Source: Galerina marginata | Taxonomy: Eukaryota > Basidiomycota > Agaricomycetes > Agaricales > Galerinaceae | Reading direction: 5' to 3' | NCBI GenBank assembly: GCA_023014335.1 | Contig: JAECYW010000017.1 | Coordinates: forward strand, 1,116,001 to 1,180,000 | DNA: 64,000 nucleotides | In this document: positions 1 through 12,646 of the stretch, piece by piece | How the letters are laid out: each line of letters starts with the position of its first letter | Position numbering within the stretch: the first letter of the stretch is position 1 | Program-made: the position numbers and the translations under genes | Notes under the pieces: model-generated | Seen by the model: the letters and a program-made list of their open reading frames with translations, nothing else | What the model was told of the DNA's origin: nothing | Database searches by the model: none

Positions 1-3000
1 AATGATTCCACCGTCTGATTGATTTCAACGCAGTCAAGGTCAAGGTACGACCTTTATAAGCAAGTTCTCAACCTCAAGTTCCAGAACGCACTGATACGGC
101 TCGTCCACAACGGAGACTACATTGATTCCATGACCACGTTAGGAGCACTTGTTCACAACAGAATCAAACAGTGGGTCGCCTTGAATTGGAACACCCAGAA
201 GTACTTACATTTTTGGCAGTCATCCTACACTTCGGAAACCGTCCTTCTATCAAAATTATCGTACATTCTTCAAGTTATGGCGCCAGATTAAGCTCTATGG
301 CCTTGTAACCGACTACTTCGCGACGCGGCGAGCGCAACACATCAACCAAACGGCTGGAGCGGCAACTACTAAAAAGTCGAAGAAAACGATCGACGAAGAC
401 ACACCTGTGGGAATCGACTTCTCTACTTTCGAGTACGCCGTAGAACGTAAAATGTTGGAAACCCCGACCCTTGACTTGACTTATTATGTCGATGTCGTCG
501 GAGAAGTGCCATCCCAACCCATTACTCGATGCCAAGATGGAGTACATGACATTGGTAACGGTGATACAGCTCCGGAATGGGGAATTGATTTGGTGATGTA
601 TGGAGGGTTTTTGCGTTATGGGCCTTGGGCAGATCGTCAAAGGTAGTTTCGCTGTTTCCCGCTGGTTTATATAATTAAACCAAGTTTCCTAGAGCAGAGT
701 TGCAACGAGCATTTTTTCCTCCAACATATCTTGATTCGGAAGTAACCCCCAATCTAAGGCCAGGGGAACAAAGAAGTTGGACCGCTTTACAAGTGTTTGT
801 CGAACTTCGTGACGAAACTACTCTACACGTCCCATTCCGGGAAGCATCGAAGGTATTTCGTGGTCCTATTTATCCCACTTTATTATCTCAATCTGTTGAC
901 AGGATTGGCAGTGGGATGGCTCCGTCAATATCCCACAGAGACCCCGTGTGCGAGAACCAGCCTATATTAGTTTAGCCATTGGAGACCGCTCGTCTATCAA
1001 CTACATAATGCCGATGGCGGTCGGGCCTTCTGGATATGAATCAACTCTCGAAATTCACATTGATACCATATCCATTACTTCAAGTCTAAATGACATACGG
1101 CTTATTTCTGCGGAATCTTTCCGAGTGCGTCACTTCAGCTTTCGTTCATCAGGACCTGATTCAGTTTTAGGTTCGTGGCGAACTCCCATCTCCCATTCGT
1201 TGGGAAGCAGAGCGAACTTGGAAAATCTCTGCGTTTCTTCGGCAGCCAGTTTTATTCCTTTTGCGGGATCACATCAATATGATGACTGACCTCGGGAAGG
1301 ACTGGGTTTCTGGCCCCCCCACTGAGTATCAGAAATTCGTCCCTACGATATATGCTTTTAAACTCGAAATGCACCATTTCGAGATGAATCTATACGCGAA
1401 TGATCAAAATATAGTTGACAAGCCCTTGATCAAAGAAGAAAATGGTCAGCTTTCAGATTTATCTGGTGTTCTTGGCTTTTAGCTAATAAACGTGGAAGCC
1501 TTGATTACGCTCGTGGGACCTCATCTGAATTCGTTCACGACAATTCCCTCCAACACCTTCAGGCCCAATTCAACATTGATCCCGTTCCATATCACCGCCC
1601 CAGATCTTGCTGTGAATATCTCGTTGCCCCGTTGGAATACGCACGCACTGCATGCAAGAAAGGAAGGTATAAATCTCTTGAAGAGTAGTGCCTTCAACTT
1701 GAGCGGATCGTATCGCTACTTTGCTGAAGTGAAGGAAGAACACGTGGAACAACTCAGGTTGCAATTTGATGTATGCTATCTTAATTATCATTTATTGTCC
1801 ATTGCATACTAACTGGCCCACAGCTCAAAGATTCTGTTTTTCGAGCTTATGGGTGGTCGATACGGTACTTCATGGTGCTGAGAGATAATTACTTTGGTTC
1901 CTTTACACACTTCCAGACGCTTTACGAATACTTAGACAAACGAAGGCAAAATGCACCTGTTGGGGACCCGATCGGACTAAAATATCGTCCAGGCAAGGTT
2001 CGTACATCCACCTGCCCATTTTGCACAACCTTAGTAATCGAATGTCAAAGGCCAATATGCTTCAGGTTGAAATCTCATTACGAGTTGAAGCTGTCAGAAC
2101 TTTGCTACCAATTGGTTTGGTCGGCGGAAGCGCTCAACATGCAACTGGGGCGATTACGGCTGCACACGAGGAAGATGGGTGTCTCGCCTTGAGAACCTCT
2201 GAAATACAACTTCAGTTCCGAATGCATGATTATTATATGGGTATATTCAAGCAGATTCATTTACAGTGCCTGGATGTCCTAATGAATCGTCCCTTCCTAT
2301 AGAGATGTCCCTGAACTTAGACACCGTCACAGGGGCAATAAAACGGGGTCGGGCTATATTACCTTCGTCGTCGGGTTGTGATCCGGCATCGAAAGAAATC
2401 TTAACGATAGATGGTGCGTTCTTTGCTACACACACGACTAGGAAACGTACTCACCCCTTGCAAGGCGTTTACATTACAGCAAACCGCTTGTTTGGCCCAC
2501 AACCAAGAACTGCCACGTATGTATGTATCTGGGAGATTGCAGTTGGAAACGTCAAAGCCTCTATGTTGCCAAGTGAAATAATGATGTTAGCAGCAGCTGG
2601 CAGCTCTTTCCGTTTAAATTTTGTCGATCTCGTGAATGCTCCCGCACCGGATTTTTTGCCAGTCGATGATCCCGACGGTAAACATCGTGCTCTTCAGGTT
2701 TCATCACCTGTTTCTTACTTTCTTTCTTGCAGTTTCATTTTACAAAATCACAGTCAAGACGATTGAAATGAACTGCAAAGCAGGAAATGCTGTGCTACTA
2801 GTCCAAATGCAACGTGGACTGAAATTTGACAGTAACGATCTTGGGGCCCACCAATATCGCAAAGTCACCAGCCTGAAGGTCCCACATATCTCCACTAAGG
2901 TCCTTCTGACATCTTCAGTGGAACGAAATGCCTGGTTGGAGGCAGCGGAAGCCGTCTTTGATGTATATCTAGATATCTACGCGTCCCCAGTGGGACATCG

Positions 3001-6000
3001 AGCAATGACCCGCACGCAACTCGCCTTCGTCGAGGAGCAGGACAGGTTGACAGGCCGAGCAAAACGGATGTTTAATCAACTGAGACCCCGAGCTAAAGTC
3101 AACAACGCTTCAAGTATATCAAGTATCGTCTCTTTGTAGGCTCCAATGCTCACAAAATTTCGCAGTCCATAATTTCCATAGAAATGGGGTATACCTGCCC
3201 CAACCCACCCTACCAAACCTTGCCAATAGCTTACCGACAATTGTCTCACCCCAACGAGCTAACGTCCATCATCGTACACCATCGTCGCGATTCTCTGCCT
3301 TCACGAATTTGTCTGATTCAGAAGGCGAGGAGGGAGTTTCTGAGGCCGACAGAGATGCGCGACTTGCGTAAGCTGCATATCTTCGATGGTCTCGCAGAAT
3401 CTTGATGATATGTGCAGGAGAACCCGCACATCGACACCAGTGCCGGAGCATCGAGAAGACGACGTGACAACGTCGAGCGGGGATGAGTCGGATGATGCCG
3501 ACTTAACGGATAGTAACTCTGTTGGAGACGACTGGTCTGATGTTGGCGGTGAGGTTAATTGATCTGATTTTGTGTCACATGATGCGATTTCTCTCTTAGA
3601 TTCGTCGAATGAACAGGCAACCGGTTCACTTTTGTTATTTTATTCCCCAATTGTCAGACATTACGCCCCCAATTGGCTGGAGACACCTGAATTCTGGGAA
3701 GGCGAATCTTTCACAAAGACAAGGGTAATTTCTATTCACTCATGTTTGTTTACCTTATTCAAATATCTTATCGTCCATTTCGCTAGGAAGGCGCACCATT
3801 CATGCACCTGGACACAGAGACCGAAAGTAACGACGCACCAAATGAAGCTACTTCCTTCACATCACTGGATGACATCCCAAGGGATGAAAATATCACTACC
3901 TTTCGCATCAAACTTTGCAAAACGACGTCCGTGGTTATTACCCCTCTCTTGCTTCCAGCTGCTGTTTATTTTGAAGAAGAGATCAAGAACGTTGTGAGCA
4001 CATAAAATTGTTTTTTCTACTTCGGTCTAACTTTTCATTCAGATTATTGGCCCTGAACTGTGTGTTGATTCTCTCATGGTCGACTGTCTTGCAAGGATAT
4101 TCGCAAAGGAAACGTCGAAGTCTGTAGTTTTTCAACTCGTTCTGCCGAATGCCAAAATCCAGCTCACACAACATATGACCATGTCGGAGGAAGGCAGTCC
4201 AAATATCGCTAAAGCGATGCAATCCACCGCCCTTCCATCGAACCTTGATGTAACTGCTGTTCTGAATTTGGGACTTCATGGGCTTTATTTAGCAGGTGTT
4301 GTCGGAAAATCTTCATCTTTCGTGGCATCATTGGAGAAAGCCACTGGGATGCTCGACAGATCCATTGACAAGCGTACCTTGGCTATCCTCCCAGACAACT
4401 GTGTTGTCGAGTTGGACTTTTCTTCACTTTCGATCAAGTTAGCGCAACGCACTGTAGGAACGAATCTAGGTGTTATATCGATTAAAATCGGCAACCGCGG
4501 TCCTGAGTTGGTTGCAGCAACCGTCGTCGCACTGTTATCTATGGGGGCACTCATCCTAGAACTCGTAAATGGGCTCAAATATCATCAACGACGCACAAAA
4601 AGGACCATGATTGGCAATATATTGAAGGCCACTGAGCAGCAAGGCCCTGTGATCGACTCCCTTTCCACTACTCAACCTTCATATCTTGTACAAACAGGTG
4701 CCCCCCATATACTGAGAACGGACGCAACATTCAAGTTTCTTTACCATCTACGAAATAACATACATGCTGGCGACCCCGAGAACCCGCTTCTCCGTCGATC
4801 TTCCAGCCTGATTGGATTGCCTGACCTCGTTTCCTTGATAGAAGCCCGGCTGGCATTGCTGGACCAGGATGCGTACAGCGTCTCCCATTTAACATCGATG
4901 GATCCCCATTTATTTGATCAAGAGGAACGGACAAACACAAACCGGCTTAAACAGCAGATTCGTCATATCGATTTCTTGTCTACTCAACTCACAACTGCTA
5001 CTATCACAGTGCTTGATCCCTCAGGCGGGTCATCAAGCCAGTTCGCGGTCGATAACCTTGGCCTTATTCTGCAGTCCAGAACGGCCGACCTTATTCAGTT
5101 CAATCTCAATAATTTATCTACCGCGTCTCAAACTTCATTACGTTCAAAAACACCAAAGATCGTTCGCGGATCAGTCGTCACCATCTCCCTTGGCAATGCT
5201 ACCTTGGTCGTGTCCCCCAATCTAATGAATTTCGCTCAGAATATTTTGCGAGTAAAAAGGTCCTTTTCGTCCGGTTTAACGGATACGACGCCGACTAAGG
5301 GCCTTCGGGAACTACCGGATAAATCCTCGATTTTCTCCTCAAGTCTTTGGTCACTTGATATCATTGCCGTCATTCAGCATCTTCGAGTGCAAGCTGCTGC
5401 CGAGAATCTAATTCTCGTCATGGGCTTCAACCGAATTCAGGCATCATCCGCCTTGTTGGCCGCCCATTATGGAATTCAATCTATGAGCCATGCTATCCTG
5501 TTCGATGAAGTATACTTTCAGGCTCGTTCACCTGCAAACCCCGCCAAAGAAAGCGACCAGGACATCCTAGCCGCTGTAGCTTTTATAACCGGTCGTGTCA
5601 GCGGGGTTTCACGCCCAGAAACGGGATCGAGGAAGAACCTGAAACTTGTTTTTACACTGGCTAGTTTGCGCTTACATGTCCCACGCAGCGCCCTCAGACT
5701 ATACCGCTTCATTGGGGAATGGAGGGCGGACTACCTTCCAGGAATCGAAGCGGCGATGAAGACCTTGCTATCGGAGTATAAAGCAAGACCCACTAAACCA
5801 CATTCCCCCGCACCTTCACGTCTATCCGGCCGTGGCCTCATGTTGCAAATTCATGGCCAAGTTGGTCACTTCGAAATCTCTTTGCAAGTTATGCATGGCA
5901 CATGGCTTTCCTGGGAGTTCAATAAAACGGTTGCTTATTTCCAATCGTCTGCCATGATGATGGGAGGGACGCATGCTTTTGGATTGCAAGTCGCGTCAAT

Positions 6001-9000
6001 GGTCGTTAGCATATCGTCGAAGCCAAATGCCAAAGAAGTTGCACCTAGCTCTCGAGTAAAGTTGGCCCTCCCCCCCCTCTCCTTGGCAGGAAATTCCGAC
6101 GGGTATCAGATCAATACCCTGGTACTCTTTGAGTTTGTTGAGCTCAAAGTAAAGCCATCGCATTGGGATACATTGTTATCTGTACAACAAAAATTCGGGC
6201 AAGACTTTAACGATCTTGTGGCATTAATACAACAGACTCGCCAGGAAGGCTCCCTTACTTCTGCGAAACCGATCACCGGCAAAGGAACGGTCTTTCAATA
6301 TGAAGCTCACCTGAAAATGCGTGGTTTTCGTATCGGATTAGAAGGAGTTTCTTCGACGGTTTTGCTGGAATGTCAAGACATCAACGGAGGTGTCAGCAAT
6401 GCGAAAGATTGGGTTTGGGATGTCAGTTTATCTGATCTTGCGTTGTCGCTTGCACCCCGAGTCGGCGGACACCGAAATACCGCCTTCAACCGCGACCACA
6501 GGTCCGCCTTCGTGATTATCGACTTCAGATTTGACGGATCAAATTCTGATGTAAATGACGTAAAGACGCTTCAATTATCTGTGAGCAAAATACATGCGGT
6601 CATGCAGGCAAGTTCGATCGGAGAGTTTGGTGATTTCATAGATAACTTACAGGTAAGCTTTCCCCTTTCTTGTACCTTCTCCTCTAAGGGCCGTTTTCCA
6701 GGCTGAGCTGCTTGAGAGCCAAGAACAACGGGCGTTGGAGTTGGCGGCTTTTAAAGAGAAAACGCGACGAATCCTCGAAACGTTTGACGTCAATGTTGGC
6801 GACGTGCAGTTGGAGGAAACCTCTTGGATCAATGACCTGACTGTGAACATATCCATTCGGAGCATTGGCGTTGCTTTCCCACTCACTCACGATGATGAAC
6901 TGGTGCTTCCTCAGGTTAAAGGCCAGGAACTACCCCCAGTACCTGCCTTCCTTTTTTCCATCAAGTCAATCGAATTCGCGACGAACCGGGGGGAAACTGG
7001 CCAAGCTATCATGCAGCGTCTTTCATTTCAATTTATCTCTCGGTAAGCAGGCATCACGGGCTCCGATTACTCTCGTTGACAAATTCGCAGGTTCAGACAA
7101 TCGGCCCCTGAAGATTTTGCCGCTGAAAGGCATCATACGCGCAACTGCTTGCTTTACCCACACATGATGGCGCAACTTCGTTCCAGCTCTAGTTCCGATC
7201 GTTCAAGGAAAATCTCAATCAAAGCAGATGTTAGCGGCTTCATCCTCGACATCGATTCCACAATTCCAAAATATATCTTCTCCCTGATCGATGTGTATCG
7301 ACAAGGCAAGGAACGAGTAGAGCGATTATCCGCCAATGCTCCTCTAACACCTTTCTCGTCGATACCCATTGCCGAAGACCTTAAAGTACCTCCAGCCGAG
7401 AAACGTTATACTTCAGTGCCTACCTCAAATGTTTTCATTAATCTGGTCTTTCATAGCGGCAAAGTGCGTCTTTACAGTGGAGCCGCTAGCAAACTCTTCA
7501 AGGCGTCATCAAGTCGTTTCCTGGAACTTTCGGATGAACAAATATTGAGCTTGGGTGCTGAAGTATTTAACCTTCCAGTTGTCTCCGTCTGGGGAGAGTA
7601 TAGGGCAACTCCCGCATCACCAAAGCTACCCAAGGGGCCTGAACAAGAGCCATCTATTCTCGTGTTTAATTCGACGGTACACTCGAGCAACAACGTCTTG
7701 CGGCCGACGTTACTCCCTTTCCTAACCGAACTCGTCAACCGCATAGAAAGCCGCATGCGTAAAGTCAGTTATCGGAGTTCTAGACGGCCATCTGCTATTC
7801 TACCCGTCCCATCAATGTCTTCGATTTCAAGAATTGATGACGGCGACCTTGAGGATTATATTTCTAGCATGCAGATATGCTTTAGCCTGCGAATTGACCA
7901 ATCGAAATTGGAACTGACATGTCAACCTGACGTCAATGTAGTGGCCGGCTTACATTGGGAAAATGGTGGGTTTGTAATAAACGTATCCCCTGGTGCGAGA
8001 GAGGTTTCTTTCTTTGGGAGCGTCGGAGGCCTCACAGTGGGTTTGAAGCACGGTTTCTTGAGCGAGGACTGCGTCAAACTAGACGCGAGGAATCTCGCAT
8101 TTTCCGTTTCCTTCAGAAAGATGGAATTAGGATCAGGCAATGCGGTCAACTCTATCTCCGTTGCACTCGACACCGAATTTTTAGGCGCAGTACGCTTCTC
8201 TCGCTTGCAAGACATACTTTGCTTCAAGGCAGTGTGGTTGGATCGCATCCCTATATTCAACAAGCAGTCGCCTATTGAAACCCAGACTCCGTTTACATCA
8301 ACATTTGCCAGTACCATGGATAGATCCCCCAAAGTGGAGACACCCTCCGACAGAGGCTTATCAACCATGATTTTGGTCCGAATACGAAACATCGATTTGG
8401 AGGTAGACCTCGGGCAATCAATCACTAGAATTAATCTCGGATTGCACAACTCGATATTCAGGACTAAACTAGCTGATGCACTGAACGAAGTATTCCTGTT
8501 TGTTGACGAGGTTTCACTTACAGCCCAGGGAAATATCTCGGGCCATGCCCACGTCTCATCTTGTGTCTTCCAGACGATAAGGAGGTCAGAAGACGCGGTA
8601 TGGAACGACAACACGAGAAGTAAAATGTTGGAACTTAAATTAACCAGCAATGCCTTGGTCGTGTCTCTTGATTCTGATCATCAGCAATTGCTTCATTACC
8701 GGTGAGACAACCTCTGATTCACCAGCCTCGGTAAACTGATGACTTCATTAAGAGCTGAGCCCTTGGAGGTCGAGATCTCCGATGATTGGTCAAAAATTCA
8801 AACACTGACGGAAGAAGATTCTCGCCCGCTCCAATTATCATTTACTGTCACCTGTCCTGAAATTGTTGCTGCTGCAACCGTTGGCACAATCCCAAAATTG
8901 CTTTCATACATGAACAAGTTCAAAGCCAACCTGGACGCCCAGCGTCAAGGAGCATTTAGAGAGTCCCAGACTTTCCGGGCGACCCGTACACCCAAACCGG

Positions 9001-10163
9001 ACAATCCCCTGTCTGCCGTTGCTGAGGCTATGCTGCACTCCGCTCGAAGTCGATTTAAAGAAGCCGATTCGGGCCTTTCCTACACTATTCGTCAACATAT
9101 GAGCCTTCGGCTCGACTTGCTGCGCCTGATCGTCTTTCCTCGATCTATGAGAGACTTAGAAATTGCCCAGTTCATTGGCCGCGATGTTCAAGCTCGCTTG
9201 GACGGCGCAGTGGGGTCGGATTCGATGCCTGCTAGACGAGACCTCCACTTATCGTTTTCCTCTATGATTATTTCGAAATATACTCAAATCGGTCACCCAC
9301 CGTTCGTCTCTGTCAACTCGATCGAGGAACAAGCCGGACCTGATTGGCTGACTGCATTGTTCAGAAATGCAACGGAGGCTACCATCGTCGGACTGCCATC
9401 CATGAAAATGCACATGATCAGTGAAGAGTCTAGCGAAGAGTTCACCACGACACTCACATACGATTTCCATAGTGAATTTATCCGTCGGGCAGGGATGAAG
9501 GCATTCGAAGATATCTACATCACCTTAAACATGTCACTGTATTCGTGGCTAACTGTTCTTCGGAAAAATTTAACACGAGAAATGGAGCAGGTCCGAGCTG
9601 CAGAGGACTGGAGGAATTCGATGAGCACCGTTTCGACGACGATCGTTACGGGAGGCACTCAAAGGAAAAAAAAGATCCCTGAACCACTGTCTCTTACCGA
9701 CAGTCCACGATCTGCCACTCTTCCCACAGTTGGCTCTACTGCGCTGTCACCTTTTGGACCATCATCTGCTCGCTATGGGTGGATGGACCCAACCAGAGCT
9801 CCCCAATCTGCCCGAGAACAATCTTTATCTCCTGTGGCTCAAACTTTGTCTCCATTCCCTTTGGTACCAGACGAGCCAGCCACATTGCAAGGTCTGCCGA
9901 AGAGGCCGGCCATGATATATAAGGTCCGAAACAGATATATCGAACGCCTGACAATGCGGCAGCTAGGTGAAGCAACACCAGATGTTATGCATCCCTTCTT
10001 TATGAAGAAGGCCGGCTTCAATCTTGAAGATTCCTTGCCTCAATATGTTCACGAATATGCCACAAACCCTCTAGAAGAGATAATGGAGGTCCTGCTCAAG
10101 TTGTACAGTCAGCAACTTTTAAAGGGGACGAAGAAAACTGGAAATGTTGATCCAATAACTTAA
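1..10163 (+). CDS. CSF1: Csf1/BLTP1-family bridge-like lipid transfer protein, 5'-partial
   Basis: About 3,100 codons are visible; the N-terminus lies upstream. The window opens in an intron whose acceptor is near base 33. I traced 17 introns of about 46-60 nt (for example 171-219, 2241-2302 and one near 6653-6702), and the stop is TAA at 10161. Family recognition rests on the block FVPTIYAFKLEMHHFEMNLY followed by NDQNIVDKPL, the GPHLNSF segment, and the C-terminal PLEEIMEVLLKLYSQQLL. These are hallmarks of fungal Csf1, the relative of animal BLTP1/Tweek. Such proteins form long hydrophobic grooves that carry phospholipid between membranes at ER contact sites; yeast Csf1 is tied to cold growth and GPI-anchor lipid supply. 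An acidic Ser/Asp/Glu-rich linker lies at about 3300-3550, and a serine-rich stretch precedes the conserved C-terminus. The longest exon runs from about 4043 to 6652. The gene converges on YIP1 with 81 bp between stops. Function is from family knowledge. Confidence 0.88.
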
Positions 10164-10244
10164 TTCAATATCATCAATTATATACCCTCGCCGAAGGATA
10201 ATGTACAATATATCGCAGAATAGACTAATACCCACAAATTATTT

Positions 10245-11207
10245 CTATTGCTTTCCTAGAGGTTTCCCATTGAAGATACTTAGTAAGGCAAAACATCCAT
10301 ACAACAGGCCCACAGGGTATGCAACCAGAAGACGTTGGTCGGACATGCGGAGAACCGCAACAAAAATACCAGACGCGGCATAGGTGCACCACAAAATGGA
10401 TAGGATTGATAGAAGATAACCGAAACTTCCACTGCAAAGGCCATTAGCGCTTGTCGGAAACAAGAGGAAGCGGGACAGACTCTAGAGCCACCATGACACT
10501 AATTGCTCCAACGCCGACCATAGGCAACAAACAATAACCAAGTACAGAGGCAACACGATACGCGTCGATACCTTGCTCGGACATCAAGTTGAGGAGGGTA
10601 TAGAGGGAAGCAGATCCAAATAGGCCGACACCATATATGTAGTTAAAGTTGGATTTCCCGGACTGTGCAACAGGTCAGTCAGACCAGAATGTGGAACCAG
10701 CAGGAAAGGACCGACAAAGAGAAGGCAGATTCCAAAGCAGAAACAGAAGAATATTGGACCAGCAAGGTCAGCGTCGTCCATGATGTTAGCATCGACGCGA
10801 CGCAGCGGGTTCAGGACAGTCAACGATTTATCTAGGATGTGCTGGAAATTGATGCCGAGTTCTAAAGGTCGTATTTAGCCAACGCCTGTGACAAAATGTA
10901 GTTGCTCACCTTCAAGCAACGGTGGCTCGCCCTCGATCCCACCCGTACCGAATGCAGTCCACCAACCTCCTTGGGCTTGAATATTACCTCCGAACGCCCC
11001 AGGCTGCTGGGCCATCGAGCCTTGAACGTGACCATCTAGACTTGTGCGAGTATTTGTGTAGTAATCCTGAGGTTGAGCGTAGAATTGTAAGGGCTCCTGT
11101 GGTTGCTGTTGGTGGGGATAATATGTGGAGGACGATGCGTACGGGTTGCTCTGCTCTTGCTGCCACATAATATCGACTTGCAAGACACGTTGACCACGTG
11201 CTGACAT
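10245..11207 (-). CDS. YIP1: Yip1/YIPF5-family Golgi membrane protein
   Basis: This multi-span membrane protein acts with Ypt/Rab GTPases and YIF1 in ER-to-Golgi vesicle formation. Four exons fit. A Pro/Gln/Tyr-rich cytosolic N-terminus ends at PPLLEELGIN. Next comes the Yip1 block ILDKSLTVLNPLRRVDANIM, then DADLAGPIFFCFCFGICLLF and the typical ASVLGYCLLPM. The last exon carries LLVAYPVGLLYGCFALLSIF and ends at TAG (10245-10247). Introns lie near 10863-10909, near 10650-10705 (53 nt, donor GTCGGT) and near 10433-10482. The 53-nt choice makes the helix-loop length match human YIPF5. The start is placed at the ATG of 11207; another in-frame ATG at 11168 would remove 13 residues, and I cannot choose by sequence alone. 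It diverges from NSA2 with only 57 bp between start codons. Confidence 0.85.
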
Positions 11208-11264
11208 TTTCAATGCTGTTGCCTCTTGTTTGGTTCACCTTTGGTGTTTTTCGTTTCTTCAGTC

Positions 11265-12319
11265 ATGGTAAGTCTATTAGTTGCGTATATGGCGGTTAAC
11301 GTATTGAAATTTCGCGTTCCAGCCCCAGGTAACGAAGTCCTAGAGTAATTATACATTCATATTCACCCATAATTTTAATTTAGAACGAATACATCGAGGA
11401 GCACATCAAGCGACATGGTCGTCGTCTAGATTTCTATGAGCGCAAGTATGTTGTATTCAAAGCCTTACTTTTCAGTCTGGTTTTACGGATATCATTCTCT
11501 CAGGCGGAAACGCGAAGCTCGTACTGCTCACAAGTCCTCTGCCGTCGCACAAAAGGCTTTCGGCATCAAGGCCAAACTTCTACATGCTAAACGACATGCC
11601 GAAAAAATTCAGATGAAAAAGACACTCAAGGCTCACGACGAACGGAATGTCAAGCAGCCAGATGCAGGAACAGTTCCAGAAGGAGCTCTTCCTACATACC
11701 TTCTAGATCGTGAAGGCCAGAAAGATGCTAAAGCCCTGTCGAGCGCAATCAAGCAAAAGCGCAAGGACAAGGCCGCGAAGTATGCCGTGCCATTGCCCAA
11801 AGTCCGGGGTATTGCCGAGGATGAGATGTTCAAGGTCTTGAAGACCGGAAAGAGCAAGAGCAAAGCTTGGAAGCGTATGGTCACCAAGGCTACATTTGTT
11901 GGCGAAGGTTTCACGAGAAAGCCTGTGAAAATGGAGAGATTTATCAGACCAATGGCTCTGCGGTATAAGAAGGCCAATGTTACACATCGTACGCTCTCTA
12001 CTCTGTGTTTTTCTTTCTTTTACTTATTCGGTTCTCCCAGCCGATCTCAAAGCAACATTCCAACTTCAGATCTTGGGTGTTAAAAAGAATCCTCAATCAC
12101 CTATGTACACCCAACTTGGAGTGATGACAAAAGGTACCGTCATAGAGGTTAACGTCTCTGAACTCGGACTCGTCACAGCAGGCGGCAAGGTCGTATTTGG
12201 AAAATACGCCCAGATCACCAACAACCCAGAAAACGACGGCTGTATAAATGCTGTCTTACGTGCGTTCCACCTACATTTAGGTTTTGCTACATGCTCATAT
12301 ATCCAACACAGTTGTATGA
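11265..12319 (+). CDS. NSA2: Ribosome biogenesis protein Nsa2
   Basis: Nsa2 is a nucleolar factor of pre-60S particles needed for 27S pre-rRNA processing. The spliced product reads [20 protein letters not shown], then the basic RKREART block, [20 protein letters not shown], and [20 protein letters not shown], ending in [10 protein letters not shown]. This is a full-length match to the roughly 260-residue family. Six coding exons are needed: ATG alone (11265-11267), a 6-nt exon CCCCAG (11323-11328), 11384-11445, 11504-11989, 12041-12259 and 12312-12319. The first two introns are both 55 nt. The final exon supplies only the last codons and TGA. The single-codon first coding exon and internal 6-nt exon are unusual, but they restore the invariant family N-terminus exactly. 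Confidence 0.93.
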
Positions 12320-12646
12320 TATACTCTGCATCTGTATTTTTAAACCTTCATGACTTCCTTTGGTACCGGCTCGATCTCCTTGGTATCACTCATCCATCCC
12401 ATCATAGCAATTTTACAAGTTCGCTTTTTTCCTGAACTTACTGAAAGAGCGATCCTATAAGTAATACAATTTATTTTGCAAGGGCCTAAAGCATAGCGAT
12501 GACTAGAAAGAACTCGAATTCCTATTACTACTGATAGTCCATGCTTATTTGATACAGAATTAAGGAATGCTCCGAAAACAATTTAGAAAGAAGAATAATA
12601 AAAATTTGTGGACAACAATTGGAGTATAGATAGATTTAAGAAATGA
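12320..12646. other. Convergent intergenic region
   Basis: This stretch lies between the stop codons of NSA2 and the Zn2Cys6 regulator. It is AT-rich, with no reading frame resembling a protein, and probably holds the two 3' untranslated regions. Confidence 0.6.

Noticed and set aside
7922..8650. 242-codon open frame on the minus strand inside CSF1
   Set aside because: It is the antisense shadow of a conserved CSF1 exon and shows no domain of its own.
10650..10705. A 35-nt intron in YIP1 with donor GTTCCA
   Set aside because: A 53-nt intron with donor GTCGGT ending at the same acceptor gives a helix length matching YIPF5 and a more typical intron size.
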